DNA from: Gemmatimonadota bacterium
GTDB lineage: Bacteria > Latescibacterota > UBA2968 > UBA8231
Direction: 5' to 3'
NCBI GenBank assembly: GCA_018660835.1
Contig: JABJJN010000056.1
Span: forward strand, 124,001 to 188,000
DNA: 64,000 nt
Positions 21,168-31,291 of the stretch are shown in pieces. The position numbers were made by a program, and so were the translations under genes. The number at the start of each line of letters is the position of its first letter. Position 1 is the stretch's first letter. The notes under the pieces are model-generated. The model made no database searches, was not told the origin of the DNA, and saw only the letters and a list, made by a program, of their open reading frames with translations.

Positions 21168-22031
21168 ATGATCGATTTTCTTCCATTCTCGAGACGCTTC
21201 CTGCTGTCGTGGGCCGTCATTTTCGTCGCCTGCAATGGCACAGACCCTGCCGATGTGAATGGCACGGAAACCCCCGCTGCCGATGATCAGACGGGCACGC
21301 CGGCAGGGATCAGTCGACATACCTACCGAATCGTCAACGTCTTCCCCCATGATCCTGATGCCTGGACGCAGGGCCTGGTCTTCGACAACGGTGTTCTTCT
21401 CGAAGGAACCGGCGGTGGCATACGACTCAGGTCACACCCTGACTTGCCCCCTGCCAGTCTGCGCGAAGTTGAGTTGACGACTGGACGTGTCCTGCGCCAG
21501 GTGGCGCTTGAGACAGAATATTTTGGCGAAGGAATCACACTTCTGCAGGATCGAGTATTTCAGCTGACCTGGCTATCCGGTGTGGGGTTCACATACAATC
21601 GCGAAAATCTCACGTCTCTTGGCACATTCAGCTATGCCTCCGAGGGCTGGGGCCTTACCCATGATGGTGAACGATTGATCAGGAGTGATGGAACCTCGAC
21701 GATCACCTTTCACGACCCAAAAGACTTCGCCGAAGTGGGTCAGATCGAGGTCGCAACTGAGACCCAGTTGATTCGCAATCTCAATGAACTCGAATTTGTC
21801 GAGGGTCAGATCTGGGCGAATGTCTGGCAGACGGATGTGATCGCACGCATCGATCCAGCGACGGGATCCGTCGTTGGCTGGATCGATCTGACAGGACTGT
21901 TGACGTCGCGGGAACGCGCCGCCGCTGGGGTCGCAAATGGTATCGCCTACGATCCGGAAACAGAACGCATCTTCGTGACGGGCAAGCTCTGGCCCTGGAT
22001 GTTTGAAATTGCCCTTGTCGTGGCCGAATGA
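21168..22031 (+). CDS. Glutaminyl-peptide cyclotransferase (glutamine cyclotransferase family), lipoprotein
   Basis: Signal peptide with lipobox-like FVAC|NG; VFPHDPDAWTQGLVFDNGVLLEGTGG, EYFGEGITLLQDRVFQLTW, EGWGLTHDGERLIRSDGT, LNELEFVEGQIWANVWQTDVIARIDP. ORF track starts at 20859; ATG at 21168 is the natural start. Confidence 0.88.
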   Translation: MIDFLPFSRRFLLSWAVIFVACNGTDPADVNGTETPAADDQTGTPAGISRHTYRIVNVFPHDPDAWTQGLVFDNGVLLEGTGGGIRLRSHPDLPPASLREVELTTGRVLRQVALETEYFGEGITLLQDRVFQLTWLSGVGFTYNRENLTSLGTFSYASEGWGLTHDGERLIRSDGTSTITFHDPKDFAEVGQIEVATETQLIRNLNELEFVEGQIWANVWQTDVIARIDPATGSVVGWIDLTGLLTSRERAAAGVANGIAYDPETERIFVTGKLWPWMFEIALVVAE

Positions 22032-23452
22032 GTCGTCGACCCAACATTCTGTTTGTACAGTCCGACCAACAGCGACCGGATTGGCTGGAAATGAATCCTG
22101 CCATCCCTGTTCGCTCACCGCATCTGCGCGCCCTGGGTGAGCGCGGCCGTCGGTTTACGCATGCAATCTGTCCTTCACCTCTGTGTGCCCCTTCGCGCGC
22201 ATGTCTCGCATCAGGACTCGAGTACGACCGCTGCAGGGTCTGGGGCAACGAGACCTACTTCCCCGAAGGCGTACAGACCTATCACCAACGCCTGCGTGAT
22301 GAGGCTGGCTATCATGTCATGGCCGCAGGTAAACACCACGTGGGAAACAATCAGTCCGGCAACCCGCCCAGACTGCATCGTGGTATCGATGGCCGTGAAG
22401 GTATCGAGGAATGGGGCTTCAGTGATGCCATCTTCAATGCCGGGTTGAATCAGGCAACGATCCTGATGCGTCGAAATGGCGGAATTCCGCAGGACACGTA
22501 TATGACGTATCTGCAGGAGTTGGGGCTGGCCCAGATCCACCTCGATGACTACACGCGACGCAATCAGGAAGGCGTGTGGACGGCGACCTTTCCCACGTCA
22601 CTACCTGATGAGGCGTATTTCGATTCGTGGATCACGCGGAATGCGAAGACCCTGATCGATCGGGCCCCGGCAGACCAGCCGTGGTATCTGGAAGTCAATC
22701 TGCAGAATCCACATCATCCGTGGGATGTCACCGAGTCGATGCATGACGCCTATCGAAATCCACCTGTAGATTTCCCCCCGCCGGAACACTGTACCCTGGA
22801 CATCTCACCCCAGACACACCAGGAAATACGCAGAAACTGGGCTGCGACGGTGGAACATCTCGACGACTGCCTTGGCCAATTGCTGACACATCTGGCGCAG
22901 CGGGGGTGTCTCGATGATACGATCGTCGTGTACTCGAGTGATCACGGTGAGATGCTTGGGGACTATAACCAATTCCAGAAGGTTTCCCCCTTGCAGGCAT
23001 CTGCAGGTGTGCCACTGGTCATCGCTGGGCCAGGAGTCACCCACCGCGGCGTGGATGGTGCGCCGATGACGATCCTGGATCTGGCATCCACTTTCATCGA
23101 ATGGTCCGGTCTTACACCGTCTGCAGACATGGACAGTTTGTCCCTCGCCTCCTACTTGCGTGGCGAGACACAGACCCATCGGCCTTTCGTCTTTTCCGGC
23201 CTCAGTGCTTGGCGCATGGTGACGGATGGCCAATTCAAACTGATCCGTGGCTACGACCCGGTAAAACGTAGCGGTGGCGATACCTTTGAGCCCACCACAA
23301 TACCAGCGGCCGAGGTTCGACGCCTGCAAGGCGAACGCCCGGAGTTGCTCTTCGACCTAACGCACAATGAGTGCGAGGACACATCAGCTCAGAACCCCGA
23401 GGCCCTGCGGCGTCTGCAGCAGGCCCTGGATGACCACCTCGCAGTCCAGTGA
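22028..23452 (+). CDS. Sulfatase (formylglycine-dependent, type I)
   Basis: MSRRPNILFVQSDQQRPDWL; active-site CPSPLCAPSRACLASG (CxPSR); YSSDHGEMLGDYNQFQK. ATGA overlap with the previous gene. Confidence 0.92.
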   Translation: MSRRPNILFVQSDQQRPDWLEMNPAIPVRSPHLRALGERGRRFTHAICPSPLCAPSRACLASGLEYDRCRVWGNETYFPEGVQTYHQRLRDEAGYHVMAAGKHHVGNNQSGNPPRLHRGIDGREGIEEWGFSDAIFNAGLNQATILMRRNGGIPQDTYMTYLQELGLAQIHLDDYTRRNQEGVWTATFPTSLPDEAYFDSWITRNAKTLIDRAPADQPWYLEVNLQNPHHPWDVTESMHDAYRNPPVDFPPPEHCTLDISPQTHQEIRRNWAATVEHLDDCLGQLLTHLAQRGCLDDTIVVYSSDHGEMLGDYNQFQKVSPLQASAGVPLVIAGPGVTHRGVDGAPMTILDLASTFIEWSGLTPSADMDSLSLASYLRGETQTHRPFVFSGLSAWRMVTDGQFKLIRGYDPVKRSGGDTFEPTTIPAAEVRRLQGERPELLFDLTHNECEDTSAQNPEALRRLQQALDDHLAVQ

Positions 23453-23493
23453 GATACAGCGCCAGTGAGCCGCGCTGGGCCGACTCTGGCGCC

Positions 23494-24540
23494 CTAACCC
23501 GCTGGATCTACAGACACTTCGTAGCGTTTGACGGCGTCCTCATCAAGCTCGACACCCAGTCCTGGGCCATCGGGGACTCTCGCGTAGCCATCCTGCAACA
23601 GCGGTTCGGTCAGCAAGCTGTGTTCATGCACCAGGTTGCCGATCATGTCACTCGCAAGGGTGCAGTTCGGCACAGCTGCTGAGGCGTGGATGCGATAGGC
23701 GTCGTACAGCCCGAGATCGACATTCGACGCCTGCCACACAGGCAATTCCCCCGCTTCGGCAATCTGCGCCATGTTCAGGAAGGACCAGTCTGATGGCGCG
23801 ATGTTGATGCCGTCGACGGCTTGTGTACCAACCGCTTCGATGACTTGCCGTGGTCTCTGTAAGTGCATGACGATGAACACACTTGTCTGTTCGCGCAGTC
23901 GCCGATAGGCATCAAAGTCTCTGGGAAAAGGATCCTCGAAGACGATGTTCAAGTCCTCCACTCGTCGCGCCAGTTCCAGCGTTTGCTCGAGTGTGTAGAA
24001 GCGCTCCTTCGGATCCATGACAATGCGGATACCGGGAGCCGCTTCAGTCATCGCACGGAATCGATCTTCCAGCGGATCTTCGAGTTTGCCTTTGGTCTTG
24101 ATTCCGTGGAAACCCAGCGCTGCGGCCTGCCCTGCAGCAGCGGCGGAAACCTCGACCGTCGTCGCGTGCATCCAATAGTCGACGAGAATTCTGTCCTGAA
24201 TCTTGCCACCAAAGAGACGATAGAGGGGCACTTCGTGGACTTTGGCGATCAGATCAAGAAGAGCCATCGCCCAACCACCTCCCTGGAGGGATCTGGGCTC
24301 AAAGTCGAGGGGATCCCGGCCGACCCAATCTGGCCGCTCGTCCGCCCTGTCACCGTAGTAGGGTGTGCTCATCCCCAGGCCGACGAGTCCGGCATCGGTC
24401 TGCAGGCGCAGAATATCGTGCCGACGCCGATCGAGATTCTCCGGATAGTTCGGGCGATAATGCCACTCATCGTCAGCGGAGAGAATGTTCGGCACGAATG
24501 GCACACACACGACGGTGCGTTCAAATCCTGTAATCCTCAT
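23494..24540 (-). CDS. Enolase-superfamily enzyme (mandelate racemase/muconate lactonizing or glucarate dehydratase-like)
   Basis: GFHGIKTKGKLEDPLEDRFRAMTEAAPGIRIVMDPKERF, NIVFEDPFPRDFDAYRRL, DGINIAPSDWSFLNMAQIAEAGELPVWQASNVDLGLYDAYRIHASAA. Confidence 0.85.
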   Translation of the reverse strand: MRITGFERTVVCVPFVPNILSADDEWHYRPNYPENLDRRRHDILRLQTDAGLVGLGMSTPYYGDRADERPDWVGRDPLDFEPRSLQGGGWAMALLDLIAKVHEVPLYRLFGGKIQDRILVDYWMHATTVEVSAAAAGQAAALGFHGIKTKGKLEDPLEDRFRAMTEAAPGIRIVMDPKERFYTLEQTLELARRVEDLNIVFEDPFPRDFDAYRRLREQTSVFIVMHLQRPRQVIEAVGTQAVDGINIAPSDWSFLNMAQIAEAGELPVWQASNVDLGLYDAYRIHASAAVPNCTLASDMIGNLVHEHSLLTEPLLQDGYARVPDGPGLGVELDEDAVKRYEVSVDPAG

Positions 24541-24664
24541 CGTTTCCCTTCCATTGGATACGTACCACCTGATCTCGGCCCTGCATGCCGCTTGCCTGCC
24601 ACTGGGGACGTCTCCATGTTAGGGCGCAACGCAGGCACTGGCCCGATACTGGAGAAGCCGAAGC

Positions 24665-26389
24665 ATGGATAGTATTCTGATCGTCGTCGTTTCATTCGTC
24701 GGCTATATGATCGCCTATTACACATATGGTAAATATCTGAGCCAGAAGGTATTCGGTCTCGACGCGGAACGTCTCGTTCCGTCCCGCGAATTGACGGATG
24801 GCGTCGACTACGTGCCAACGAAAAAGCAGGTCATCTTCGGACACCACTTCACCTCGATTGCCGGTACCGGCCCCATCGTGGGTCCCGCCATTGGCATCAT
24901 CTGGGGATGGGTGCCGGCACTATTGTGGGTGTTCCTCGGATCCGTCTTCATGGGTGCCGTCCATGACCTGGGCGCTCTGGTGATCTCGTTGCGACACAAG
25001 GGCCACACGATGGCTGAGATCACGGGCAAGGTGATGAATCGACGCCTGAAGATCATGTTCTTCATCATCGTTTTTCTCGCCGTCCTCATCGTGATCGCCA
25101 TTTTCGGTCTCGTCATCGCCATCATTTTCGATATGTATCCGCAGGCCGTGTTGCCCGTCTGGATGCAGATTCCGATTGCTATCGTCATGGGTCGCTTGAT
25201 CAAGTCTGGCAAAATGAATCTGACGCTGATCACAGCCCTTGCTGTGACCGCCATGTATGGGACCATCGTCTTGGGCAATGCAGTACCTCTGCCGATGCCA
25301 GAAATCGCGGGCATACCGGCGACGGGCGTCTGGACGGTTCTGTTGCTCATCTACGCCTACATAGCGTCGACCCTGAGTGTGACAACATTGTTGCAGCCAC
25401 GGGACTACATCAACGCCTGGCAATTGATGATCGCCATGGCCCTCGTTGTGCTTGGCGTCTTCGTCGCCGCGCCGACGATGGTTGCCCCCGCTTTCAATAT
25501 GGCCCCGGAGGGTGCGCCACCATGGATGCCCTTCCTCTTTATCACCATCGCTTGTGGTGCGATCTCGGGCTTCCACTGCCTCGTGTCGAGCGGCACGTCT
25601 TCAAAACAGGTCGAGAGTGAGCCCGATGCACGCTTCGTCGGCTATGGGTCGATGCTGACAGAAGGATTCCTAGCGACCATGGTCTTGATCGCTTGCGGCG
25701 CCGGTCTCTCCCTCGCCTACACGACACCAGATGGCCAGACACTGACAGGGTCCGCCGCTTTCGCGACGCATTACGGTTCGTGGATGGCGTCGAGCGGGAT
25801 TGGCTCAAAGGTGACGGCCTTTGTGGTAGGTGCCGCCAACATGATCTCGTCCCTTGGTGTGCCAAAGGATTTTGCCATCGTCCTGATGGGTGTTTTTGTG
25901 GCGTCTTTCGCTGGCACAACGCTGGATACATCCACTCGTATTCAACGTTACGTGATCAGCGAATTGGCGACGGATCTGAAGATCGAAGTATTTACGAAAC
26001 GACACGCAGCGACCTTGCTCGCTGTCGTGACAGCTGCTGCCCTGGCATTCTACAATGGAGCAGGTGGCAAGGGCGCATTGCTACTGTGGCCACTGTTTGG
26101 CAGCATGAACCAATTGCTCGCCGGTCTGGCCCTCGTCGTGATCAGCTACTGGCTGCGTCAGCAGGGGAAGAACTTCCTTGTATCGCTGATTCCGGCGCTG
26201 ATCATCATGGTTTTCACTTCATGGGCCCTGGTCCACACGCTTGGCAGCCTCTATGGCAGTGGCAACATTCCGAGTTTTGTGATCGGCTGCGTCGCTCTGA
26301 TGCTGCAGATCTGGCTCTCGGTTGAAGGCCTCACCATGCTGGCGAAGGAGCCAGGTGGCAGCCACGCCGAACCAGCAGTCGGTGGCTGA
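24665..26389 (+). CDS. cstA: CstA-family carbon starvation / peptide or pyruvate transporter
   Basis: MIAYYTYGKYLSQKVFGLD, PTKKQVIFGHHFTSIAGTGPIVGPAIGIIWGWVPALLWV, GFHCLVSSGTSSKQ, SFAGTTLDTSTRIQRYVI; multiple TM segments. Confidence 0.93.
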   Translation: MDSILIVVVSFVGYMIAYYTYGKYLSQKVFGLDAERLVPSRELTDGVDYVPTKKQVIFGHHFTSIAGTGPIVGPAIGIIWGWVPALLWVFLGSVFMGAVHDLGALVISLRHKGHTMAEITGKVMNRRLKIMFFIIVFLAVLIVIAIFGLVIAIIFDMYPQAVLPVWMQIPIAIVMGRLIKSGKMNLTLITALAVTAMYGTIVLGNAVPLPMPEIAGIPATGVWTVLLLIYAYIASTLSVTTLLQPRDYINAWQLMIAMALVVLGVFVAAPTMVAPAFNMAPEGAPPWMPFLFITIACGAISGFHCLVSSGTSSKQVESEPDARFVGYGSMLTEGFLATMVLIACGAGLSLAYTTPDGQTLTGSAAFATHYGSWMASSGIGSKVTAFVVGAANMISSLGVPKDFAIVLMGVFVASFAGTTLDTSTRIQRYVISELATDLKIEVFTKRHAATLLAVVTAAALAFYNGAGGKGALLLWPLFGSMNQLLAGLALVVISYWLRQQGKNFLVSLIPALIIMVFTSWALVHTLGSLYGSGNIPSFVIGCVALMLQIWLSVEGLTMLAKEPGGSHAEPAVGG

Positions 26390-26400
26390 GCCTGGCTGAA

Positions 26401-27363
26401 CTACTGCGGCGGATCAACCCGCCGCAGTACGATGGTTGTCGCCTTCGGACTATTGCGTAGGGCGTAGTGAACTGCATTGATGAACAGTCGCATCTGTGGC
26501 TCATTCCCATTACTCTGTGCCAGCAAGTGGACGTAGCCACGGTCGGAGAAGAGTGCCACGAGTCGGCTCTCGATGAATAACCCATCCAGCGAATGCTGAG
26601 GATGAATCCTTGCGGCATTGGGCTGCAGATTCAGCCCCGGTGGTGGACCATTGAACTCGTAGGGTGCGTGATAGATGGGATGGTGGTCTGCGATCCGTCG
26701 CAGTTGTGCGCGACGCCCAAGGGCCTGGCGGAACATATGCCGTAGTGCAGCTTCTGCCTGACTGAACTCCAGGTTGCCTTCGGCACTATCCACGAAGAGG
26801 AAGCCACCGGTTTTCAGGTGACGGCCAAGTGCTTCGGCCTCTGCCTTGGTTAGTTCGAAGGCCCGTTCAGATGTAATGAAGACAAAGGGGCTGCGTTCGA
26901 AATCAGGGGAACCAATATACAGATGGCGATCGACAAAAGCAGAGATCGCCGTGGCGCGTTTGAGGGCATCCGCCAGATTCGGCATCGCCTTGGCGACGGA
27001 CGGAAACTGTGGTCTCAACGTCGTTGACCAGGTCATCGCCAGGCGTAGAAATCCGAGAGGCTGCTCGTCTCCCGTATTCTGTAACAGACCACCACGCATC
27101 TGTCCTAGTTCACGAGCGGCCTGTCGCATCACCTGCTGCAGCCAGGCATTCTCCACTGCTGCCTGGACATCGAGGGTGTCGCCCGCCACCAGCAGGTCAC
27201 TCACGCGCCGAATACTGGCGCAGGCGGCCTGCGCCGTGCACGCAGCTTCATCATCGCCATGGGGTGCAATCGTGTAGATCGTCGCCATGCTGGCCGAGCT
27301 TAGACCCAAAACGAAGCCCAGGGGGACAATACCAAAGAAGATGAGGAACTTCAGCATGCACAC
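26401..27363 (-). CDS. DUF4159 domain-containing secreted protein
   Basis: Signal-like N-terminus; LGRHLKTGGFLFVDSAEGN, RRIADHHPIYHAPYEFNGPPPG, FIESRLVALFSDRGYVH, NAVHYALRNS. Confidence 0.75.
   Translation of the reverse strand: MCMLKFLIFFGIVPLGFVLGLSSASMATIYTIAPHGDDEAACTAQAACASIRRVSDLLVAGDTLDVQAAVENAWLQQVMRQAARELGQMRGGLLQNTGDEQPLGFLRLAMTWSTTLRPQFPSVAKAMPNLADALKRATAISAFVDRHLYIGSPDFERSPFVFITSERAFELTKAEAEALGRHLKTGGFLFVDSAEGNLEFSQAEAALRHMFRQALGRRAQLRRIADHHPIYHAPYEFNGPPPGLNLQPNAARIHPQHSLDGLFIESRLVALFSDRGYVHLLAQSNGNEPQMRLFINAVHYALRNSPKATTIVLRRVDPPQ
26402..26429. terminator. Perfect 11-bp stem-loop at convergent 3' ends, embedded in the 3' coding end of the minus-strand gene
   Basis: TACTGCGGCGG-atcaac-CCGCCGCAGTA between the CstA stop (26389) and the DUF4159 gene 3' end (26401). 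Confidence 0.55.
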
Positions 27364-27394
27364 GACTCCTTGTGGTATTGGCCAACACCTTCGC

Positions 27395-27413
27395 AGGACC
27401 GACCAACGGTCCT
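27395..27413. repeat. Short inverted repeat in divergent intergenic region
   Basis: AGGACCG-accaa-CGGTCCT upstream of the M28 peptidase gene. Confidence 0.35.
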
Positions 27414-27435
27414 ACCCTTTGGCGGATAAACTATA

Positions 27436-29505
27436 TTGAACCATCAGCCCATGAATATGACCAACCTGCAAAAATTCCTGGTACACCGATTGGTACTGCT
27501 GTCGATGGCGTGGATCCTCGTTGCCACGCCGGGCAGAGCAGATCTGATCGGCGTCACCTGGGATTCAGTCGAGGCTCTGTACCTGCTGTCTCAAAGGCCA
27601 CAGCTACAATTGCGCTCCATCCACGGACACGTCGCCCTGTTTGAAACCCTCGACGAAGCCGCCATCAGTGGTTTGTCCCCACTGTTCCGCGACATCGCCG
27701 CTGCTGACGAGGGCTACTATCTCGTCGATCATCTGCACGCCCATGCACCGCCGGCAGGAACACATCTGGTCTATGCGGACGAAGACCGTTGGGCGCTGGT
27801 TCGCATCCCAGGGGATGAGTTGGCTACTGCCCTTGCGGGCGATCACTTTCTCTACCCATTGCCAGCAATCTTCGATCTACAACTGCCCCGTTACGGCAGT
27901 GCTGCACGTCCACTCGATCGAGCGCCCTCGCCAGTCGTCACCGAATTGCTTACAACGGTGGATCCAGAGCGGCTTCGTGAGCATGTAGAAATACTGAGTT
28001 TCCGCGACCCCTCTCTCGGAGCGGTCGCGGGGAATGTGCGTACACGCCACGCACGTCGGTCCGAAACATTTGAAAGCACGGTGTATTTACAGCAGCAGTT
28101 GCAGATGACACTCGACGGAGGCAGTGTCTGGCTGGACAGTTTTCGCATAGCTCCACAGGACTCGCTGATGTACAATGTCGTCGGCGAGCTTCCCGGCACC
28201 GACCCGAATGCTGGATACTATGTCGTGTGTGCTCACTACGACGCGGTGGGTTCACGGAGCCGAGCCAGTCAGATGGCGGCAATTGGTGAAACGGACCTTG
28301 GCTGGCGCTGGGACGAGCATCCGGCCCCTGGCGCCGATGACAATGGCTCAGGCGTCGCCTTGATACTTGAGTCGGCGCGGGCACTGGCCCAGGCGCCACG
28401 CCCTCCCTGGACGATCAGATTCATCGCCTGGTCAGGCGAAGAGCTTGGTTTGCGGGGCAGCCGGCACTATGCCGAGCAAGCCCGCCAGAGGGACGACCAC
28501 ATTCTTGGTGTGCTCAACTTCGACATGATCGGCTTTAATGACTTGAGTGATCGTCTTGAGTTGGTCACAAATCCTGCGTCGCAATGGCTCGTCGACCATT
28601 TGCACAGCACCAATGACCGCTACGAAATCGGCCTGCAAGTCGATGTCCTCGCCGACCCATTTGCCGGACTCAGCGATCATGCTCCCTTTTGGGCACGGGG
28701 CTACGACGCAATTCTCGGAATTGAGAATTACCTGCCGACAGACAGCAGCCACGTCGCGGTGAGGCGTGGCGACTACCGCGTCAATTCGCAGTATCACTCG
28801 GTCGTCGACCTTCCCGACAGCATCAACTGGGAACTTGTGGCCCGCGTGACCCGTCTGACGGTTGCCGCCCTGGCTCAGTTTGGCCAGGAAGAGGGCCTGC
28901 CGAATCTCGTCGTGTTCACCGGCGACGCCCAAGGCGCGGGGGAGGACCTGAGGATCCACGTGACCAATCTGGGCGTAGCGGATGTGACCGAACCCTTCGG
29001 ACTACGTGTATCACAGTGTGCCACCGATTCTACGACCTGTACCATCGTCTACGAAGAATTGGTTCCAGCACCGTTGCGGGCGGGGAGCGTGGCGCGCATA
29101 GATATACCATGGCGTCGCTACGGAGATACAGTCGTGCTCCTGGAGGTTGATCCTGCTGATGATATTGCCGAAGAGGGTCCCGAAACAGACAACAGGGTCT
29201 TTCAACAACTGCGTCTGGTCCCAACGACGGGTGTCGTCGTATTTCCCAATCCTCTCCATGTCGAGACGGCCACCGACATTCGATTCAGTGGCGTCCCCTT
29301 GTTCAGTCGCGTGAAGATCGTGTCCTTGAACGGCGAAGTGATTTGGGAGGGGCGCGAAGAAAGTCAGGGTGATCTGGCAAATGAGATTCGCTGGGATGCT
29401 ACCAATACCAATGGATTTGTTGTCGCCTCTGGTGTCTACATCTATACCGTGAGCAGCTTCGAAGGAGAGATGATTGAACGTGGTAAGATCGCCGTCGTGC
29501 GCTGA
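27436..29505 (+). CDS. Secreted M28-family (Zn) aminopeptidase with C-terminal FlgD/T9SS-like sorting domain
   Basis: Signal peptide; YYVVCAHYDAVGS, APGADDNGSGVALILESARAL, IAWSGEELGLRGSRHYA, LGVLNFDMIGFND; C-terminus VVFPNPLHVETATDIRFSGVPLFSRVKIVSLNGEVIWE...VASGVYIYTV. Confidence 0.9.
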   Translation: MNHQPMNMTNLQKFLVHRLVLLSMAWILVATPGRADLIGVTWDSVEALYLLSQRPQLQLRSIHGHVALFETLDEAAISGLSPLFRDIAAADEGYYLVDHLHAHAPPAGTHLVYADEDRWALVRIPGDELATALAGDHFLYPLPAIFDLQLPRYGSAARPLDRAPSPVVTELLTTVDPERLREHVEILSFRDPSLGAVAGNVRTRHARRSETFESTVYLQQQLQMTLDGGSVWLDSFRIAPQDSLMYNVVGELPGTDPNAGYYVVCAHYDAVGSRSRASQMAAIGETDLGWRWDEHPAPGADDNGSGVALILESARALAQAPRPPWTIRFIAWSGEELGLRGSRHYAEQARQRDDHILGVLNFDMIGFNDLSDRLELVTNPASQWLVDHLHSTNDRYEIGLQVDVLADPFAGLSDHAPFWARGYDAILGIENYLPTDSSHVAVRRGDYRVNSQYHSVVDLPDSINWELVARVTRLTVAALAQFGQEEGLPNLVVFTGDAQGAGEDLRIHVTNLGVADVTEPFGLRVSQCATDSTTCTIVYEELVPAPLRAGSVARIDIPWRRYGDTVVLLEVDPADDIAEEGPETDNRVFQQLRLVPTTGVVVFPNPLHVETATDIRFSGVPLFSRVKIVSLNGEVIWEGREESQGDLANEIRWDATNTNGFVVASGVYIYTVSSFEGEMIERGKIAVVR

Positions 29506-31291
29506 ATCTGTTTCCGTTGTAGCCGTTGCCACGGCCCTGCTGCTGTGCCTTGGGGCCGAGGGTGCATCTGCCGGGGTCAAGATCGCCGACGCCCATGCGA
29601 CAGGTGTCCTGGACGCCCATATGACTGCCGCCTATCAGCTGCTCGAACGGCGTGATCCTGATGCTCTCCCTGCAGCCTATCAGGAGACGCCTGAGCCCCT
29701 CTTCTGCGCGACCCATCTGGCCGTGGCTGCCAATGAATTGCTGCAGACCGCTCCACAGGCTGCTGGGAAGATTCTGCTGGAGGCCTTACAGCGCCCCCGC
29801 CTGGCATTCTCTGTCGTGTCGCCGGCGGGACATTTCCGCCTGCACTACGACATCGAGGGGCGCGAAGCGGTCGATCCAGTTGATGATGATGGCAATGGGA
29901 TTCCGGATTACGTCGACTACACAGCGGCCATCGCCGACAGCATGTGGGCGTTGGAGATCGTGGATATGGGGTACCGCGAACCACCGATTGACGCCGGTGC
30001 CGGGGGCGGTGACGAAATCGATATCTACATCCTCGATCTGGGACGCAGCCAGAATTATGGCATTACATATCCCACGTCCAGTGGTGCGACGGGGCCGAGT
30101 TTCTTCGAAATCGACAACGACTTCGCCGACCCAATCTATGGCTCCACTTTCGCCTGTCCGGGAAACCCGGGTACGCGCGAACTGGATGCTCTGCGCGTCA
30201 CAATCGCCCACGAATTCTTCCATGTGATCCAGTTCGGCTACTACCAGGGCAGCGACGGCAGATGGTGGCAGGAGGCATCGGCGACGTGGATGGAGGACGT
30301 CGCGTATCCCAGCCTCGATGACTATCTCCAGTATGTGTGCACCTTCCTGCTGGTGCCGCGCCGTTCTCTCGATTCAGGGATTCCTTCTGCCGGTGACTTA
30401 CATGCCTATGGCGCCTCCGTCTTCGGCCATTTTCTCGCACAGCGCTACAACCGCGATGTGGTACGCTTCATCTGGGAGGAAAATGGTCAGCGCCTGAGCA
30501 ATTCGCTGGAGAATTTCCATCGAGCCATCCTGACGGTTGACGACGAGGGTCTGGATGGCGCTCATGCGGATATGGGCGTGTGGGCATACTTCACAGGCGA
30601 GCGATTCCGACCCGGATTCTTCGAAGAAGGCGAGAAATACCCCGAGAATTTCATCCTGCCTCTTCCCGTCATCGCCGGCGCAACCGTTGCCGACAGTGGT
30701 CGCATCGATCACCTGGCTACGACGTATGTCCGTCTCGATCCTCGTCTGCTGCCCGGTGGCGTGACGATCGACACCGAGTTGGCACGGGGTCGATGGCGAC
30801 GGCAACTGCTGCTGATTGGAGATGACGGCGTGGAGGTGAGGGATGTGGGAGATGTGGGCACCATCGTCGTGCCCGGATGGAATGCCTATGAGGACATTGT
30901 GCTCGTCATCAGCAATGTTGACTTCATCGGTCTCGGACTCGAATACAAAGTGAGTGTGCATTACGATCCCGATATGACCGACGCACCTGCCCCGAGTGCA
31001 TTGGCGCTGCTGCCGACCTACCCAAATCCTTTCCGACCCACTCAAGATGATGACACAACCATCACCTTCGAACTGAATCGGAACAGTCAGATCACAAGTT
31101 TGTCGATTTATACAGCGGACGGTGCCATCGTGCGGCGCTTCGATCTGGGGGCGCGATCAGCACGGCGTTATGCGGTACGTTGGGATGGGGCCAATGAAGA
31201 AGGGGTGTTGGTCGGTTCGGGGCTCTACCACTACGTCCTGGAGGCCGCCGGGCAGCACCGGCGCGCGACACTGGCACTTATCCGAGATTAA
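29474..31291 (+). CDS. Secreted zincin-type metalloprotease (MXAN_6640-like) with C-terminal FlgD/T9SS-like sorting domain
   Basis: Signal peptide; DDDGNGIPDYVDYTA; zincin motif IAHEFFHVIQFGYY...WWQEASATWMED; C-terminus TYPNPFRPTQDDDTTITFELNRNSQITSLSIYTADG...GSGLYHYVLEA. TTG start overlapping the preceding gene by about 32 nt. Confidence 0.8.
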   Translation: MNVVRSPSCAESVSVVAVATALLLCLGAEGASAGVKIADAHATGVLDAHMTAAYQLLERRDPDALPAAYQETPEPLFCATHLAVAANELLQTAPQAAGKILLEALQRPRLAFSVVSPAGHFRLHYDIEGREAVDPVDDDGNGIPDYVDYTAAIADSMWALEIVDMGYREPPIDAGAGGGDEIDIYILDLGRSQNYGITYPTSSGATGPSFFEIDNDFADPIYGSTFACPGNPGTRELDALRVTIAHEFFHVIQFGYYQGSDGRWWQEASATWMEDVAYPSLDDYLQYVCTFLLVPRRSLDSGIPSAGDLHAYGASVFGHFLAQRYNRDVVRFIWEENGQRLSNSLENFHRAILTVDDEGLDGAHADMGVWAYFTGERFRPGFFEEGEKYPENFILPLPVIAGATVADSGRIDHLATTYVRLDPRLLPGGVTIDTELARGRWRRQLLLIGDDGVEVRDVGDVGTIVVPGWNAYEDIVLVISNVDFIGLGLEYKVSVHYDPDMTDAPAPSALALLPTYPNPFRPTQDDDTTITFELNRNSQITSLSIYTADGAIVRRFDLGARSARRYAVRWDGANEEGVLVGSGLYHYVLEAAGQHRRATLALIRD

